From the NCBI RefSeq assembly GCF_022809775.1, contig NZ_CP094380.1:1971001-2035000 (forward strand): 64,000 nt of DNA. The letters are read 5' to 3'. Position 1 is the first letter of the stretch. The number at the start of each line of letters is the position of its first letter. The notes beneath the pieces were generated by a model. The model ran no database searches. It was not told the DNA's origin and saw only the letters and a program-made list of their open reading frames with translations. A program made the translations under genes and the position numbers. This stretch comes from Pseudodesulfovibrio tunisiensis (GTDB taxonomy: Bacteria > Desulfobacterota > Desulfovibrionia > Desulfovibrionales > Desulfovibrionaceae). Positions 63,343 to 64,000 of the stretch are shown here, one piece after another.

Positions 63343-64000
63343 ACCCCACACGAATCCTGCTTTTCATTCTTGCCCTGCTCATGGCTTCGGGATGCGCGCC
63401 CAAGGTCAAGCTTTTTGCCTCCAAGGCCACGGAACCGCTCCGGGAATACGTGCTCGAAGGCGATGGAGACGGCAAGATCGCACTCATCCATCTGCGCGGA
63501 TTCCTGATGGACCAGCCCCGACAGGGCCTGCTTTCGGCCAAACCCAGTCAGGTGCAGGAACTGGTCAGCAACCTCAAGCTTGCGGAAGCCGACGACGACG
63601 TGAAGGGCGTGGTCATTGCCGTGGATTCCCCGGGCGGCACCACCACGGCCAGCGACATCCTGTATCACGAGCTGCTCGCATTCAGGGAACGCACCGGAAA
63701 AAAGGTCGTGACCGCCATGTTCGACGTGGCTGCATCCGGCGGATATTACGCGGCCCTGCCCTCGGACTGGATTCTGGCGCACCCCACCACCATCACCGGG
63801 TCCGTGGGCGTGATCTTCATGCGGCCCAGGCTGAACGGACTCATGGACAAGATCGGCGTGGACGTGGAAGTCAGCAAATCCGGGCGCGACAAGGACATGG
63901 GCTCGCCGTTCCGACCCGCAACCGAAGAGGAACGCGAACTGTTCCAGTCCATCACGGACACGCTGGCCTCGCGGTTTCACGCTCTGGTGCGGAAACACCG
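63339..64000 (+). CDS. sppA: Signal peptide peptidase SppA, C-terminus outside the window
   Basis: The chosen ATG at 63339 (MNPTRILLF) lies behind GGAGGA; ATG at 63327 is also in frame. The 220 residues visible carry a lipobox MASGC at Cys19, suggesting a lipid-anchored form. The S49 peptidase fold is evident from VVIAVDSPGG and the nucleophile Ser133 in AASGGYYAAL. GSVGVIFMRP is the oligomer contact region. The protein runs off the window. It digests leftover signal peptides in the membrane. Confidence 0.9.
   Translation, partial: MNPTRILLFILALLMASGCAPKVKLFASKATEPLREYVLEGDGDGKIALIHLRGFLMDQPRQGLLSAKPSQVQELVSNLKLAEADDDVKGVVIAVDSPGGTTTASDILYHELLAFRERTGKKVVTAMFDVAASGGYYAALPSDWILAHPTTITGSVGVIFMRPRLNGLMDKIGVDVEVSKSGRDKDMGSPFRPATEEERELFQSITDTLASRFHALVRKH

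Overview
The window is GC-rich chromosomal DNA from a motile, anaerobic deltaproteobacterium, most likely a sulfate reducer of the Desulfovibrionales (Desulfovibrio/Pseudodesulfovibrio type). The order is inferred from gene content. The supporting genes are a periplasmic selenocysteine formate dehydrogenase FdhAB with FdhE, an anaerobic class III ribonucleotide reductase under a cobalamin riboswitch, an ADP-forming acyl-CoA synthetase next to a phosphotransacetylase-like protein, and flagellar genes behind sigma-54 promoters. No prophage, insertion sequence or CRISPR array was found.

Layout. 0-8.7 kb, minus strand: a truncated HAD-like gene, a secreted DUF4139 protein, a 53-aa zinc-knuckle protein, a LexA/CI-type S24 repressor with its own palindromic operator, a 1.2-kb block of tandem, strongly structured repeats, RNase R overlapping lpxK, and a Bax-inhibitor-like membrane protein. 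8.9-16.4 kb: a double-receiver HD-GYP regulator (plus), then minus-strand genes for a cation antiporter, a DUF2179 protein, a PP-loop ATPase, a GT2 glycosyltransferase and an AsmA protein. 16.6-22.8 kb, plus strand: recA, alaS, rplM, rpsI and a radical SAM protein. 22.8-26.2 kb: an AT-rich orphan small gene, purM (minus), a small secreted protein, the AmmeMemoRadiSam radical SAM enzyme, and tRNA-Pro. 26.2-33.6 kb: an inverted-repeat-rich spacer, a ModE-like regulator, fdhA-fdhB-fdhE, then a MazG-like pyrophosphatase, queD and dtd. 33.6-38.4 kb: an AEC permease, an AT-rich non-coding stretch and a proVWX osmoprotectant transporter. 38.6-47.2 kb: two glycosyltransferases (the first frameshifted), fliK, flgD, flgE and flagellin, with three sigma-54 promoters. 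47.3-58.6 kb: cobL and rnc (minus); an ADP-forming acyl-CoA synthetase with its Pta-like partner; an MFS carrier overlapping AMMECR1; a PilZ/HD-GYP pair; a transaldolase-like enzyme; an EF-hand secreted protein. 58.7-64 kb: nrdD with its B12 riboswitch, a DUF2975/HTH pair, a DUF2721 protein, a frameshifted lipoprotein and a truncated sppA.

How the genes work together. The formate block holds enzyme, electron-transfer subunit, accessory factor and a likely regulator. The flagellar block joins hook assembly and filament with sugar transferases, which suggests glycosylation of the filament or cell surface. Two HD-GYP proteins and a PilZ protein point to c-di-GMP control of motility. cobL and the riboswitch on nrdD connect B12 synthesis with the choice of ribonucleotide reductase. 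The two AmmeMemoRadiSam genes (radical SAM and AMMECR1) are about 28 kb apart.

The signals most worth following up are the structured tandem repeats at 3.36-4.55 kb, which show paired sequence changes, the inverted-repeat-dense spacer upstream of the formate dehydrogenase genes, and the orphan AT-rich gene between inverted 14-mers.
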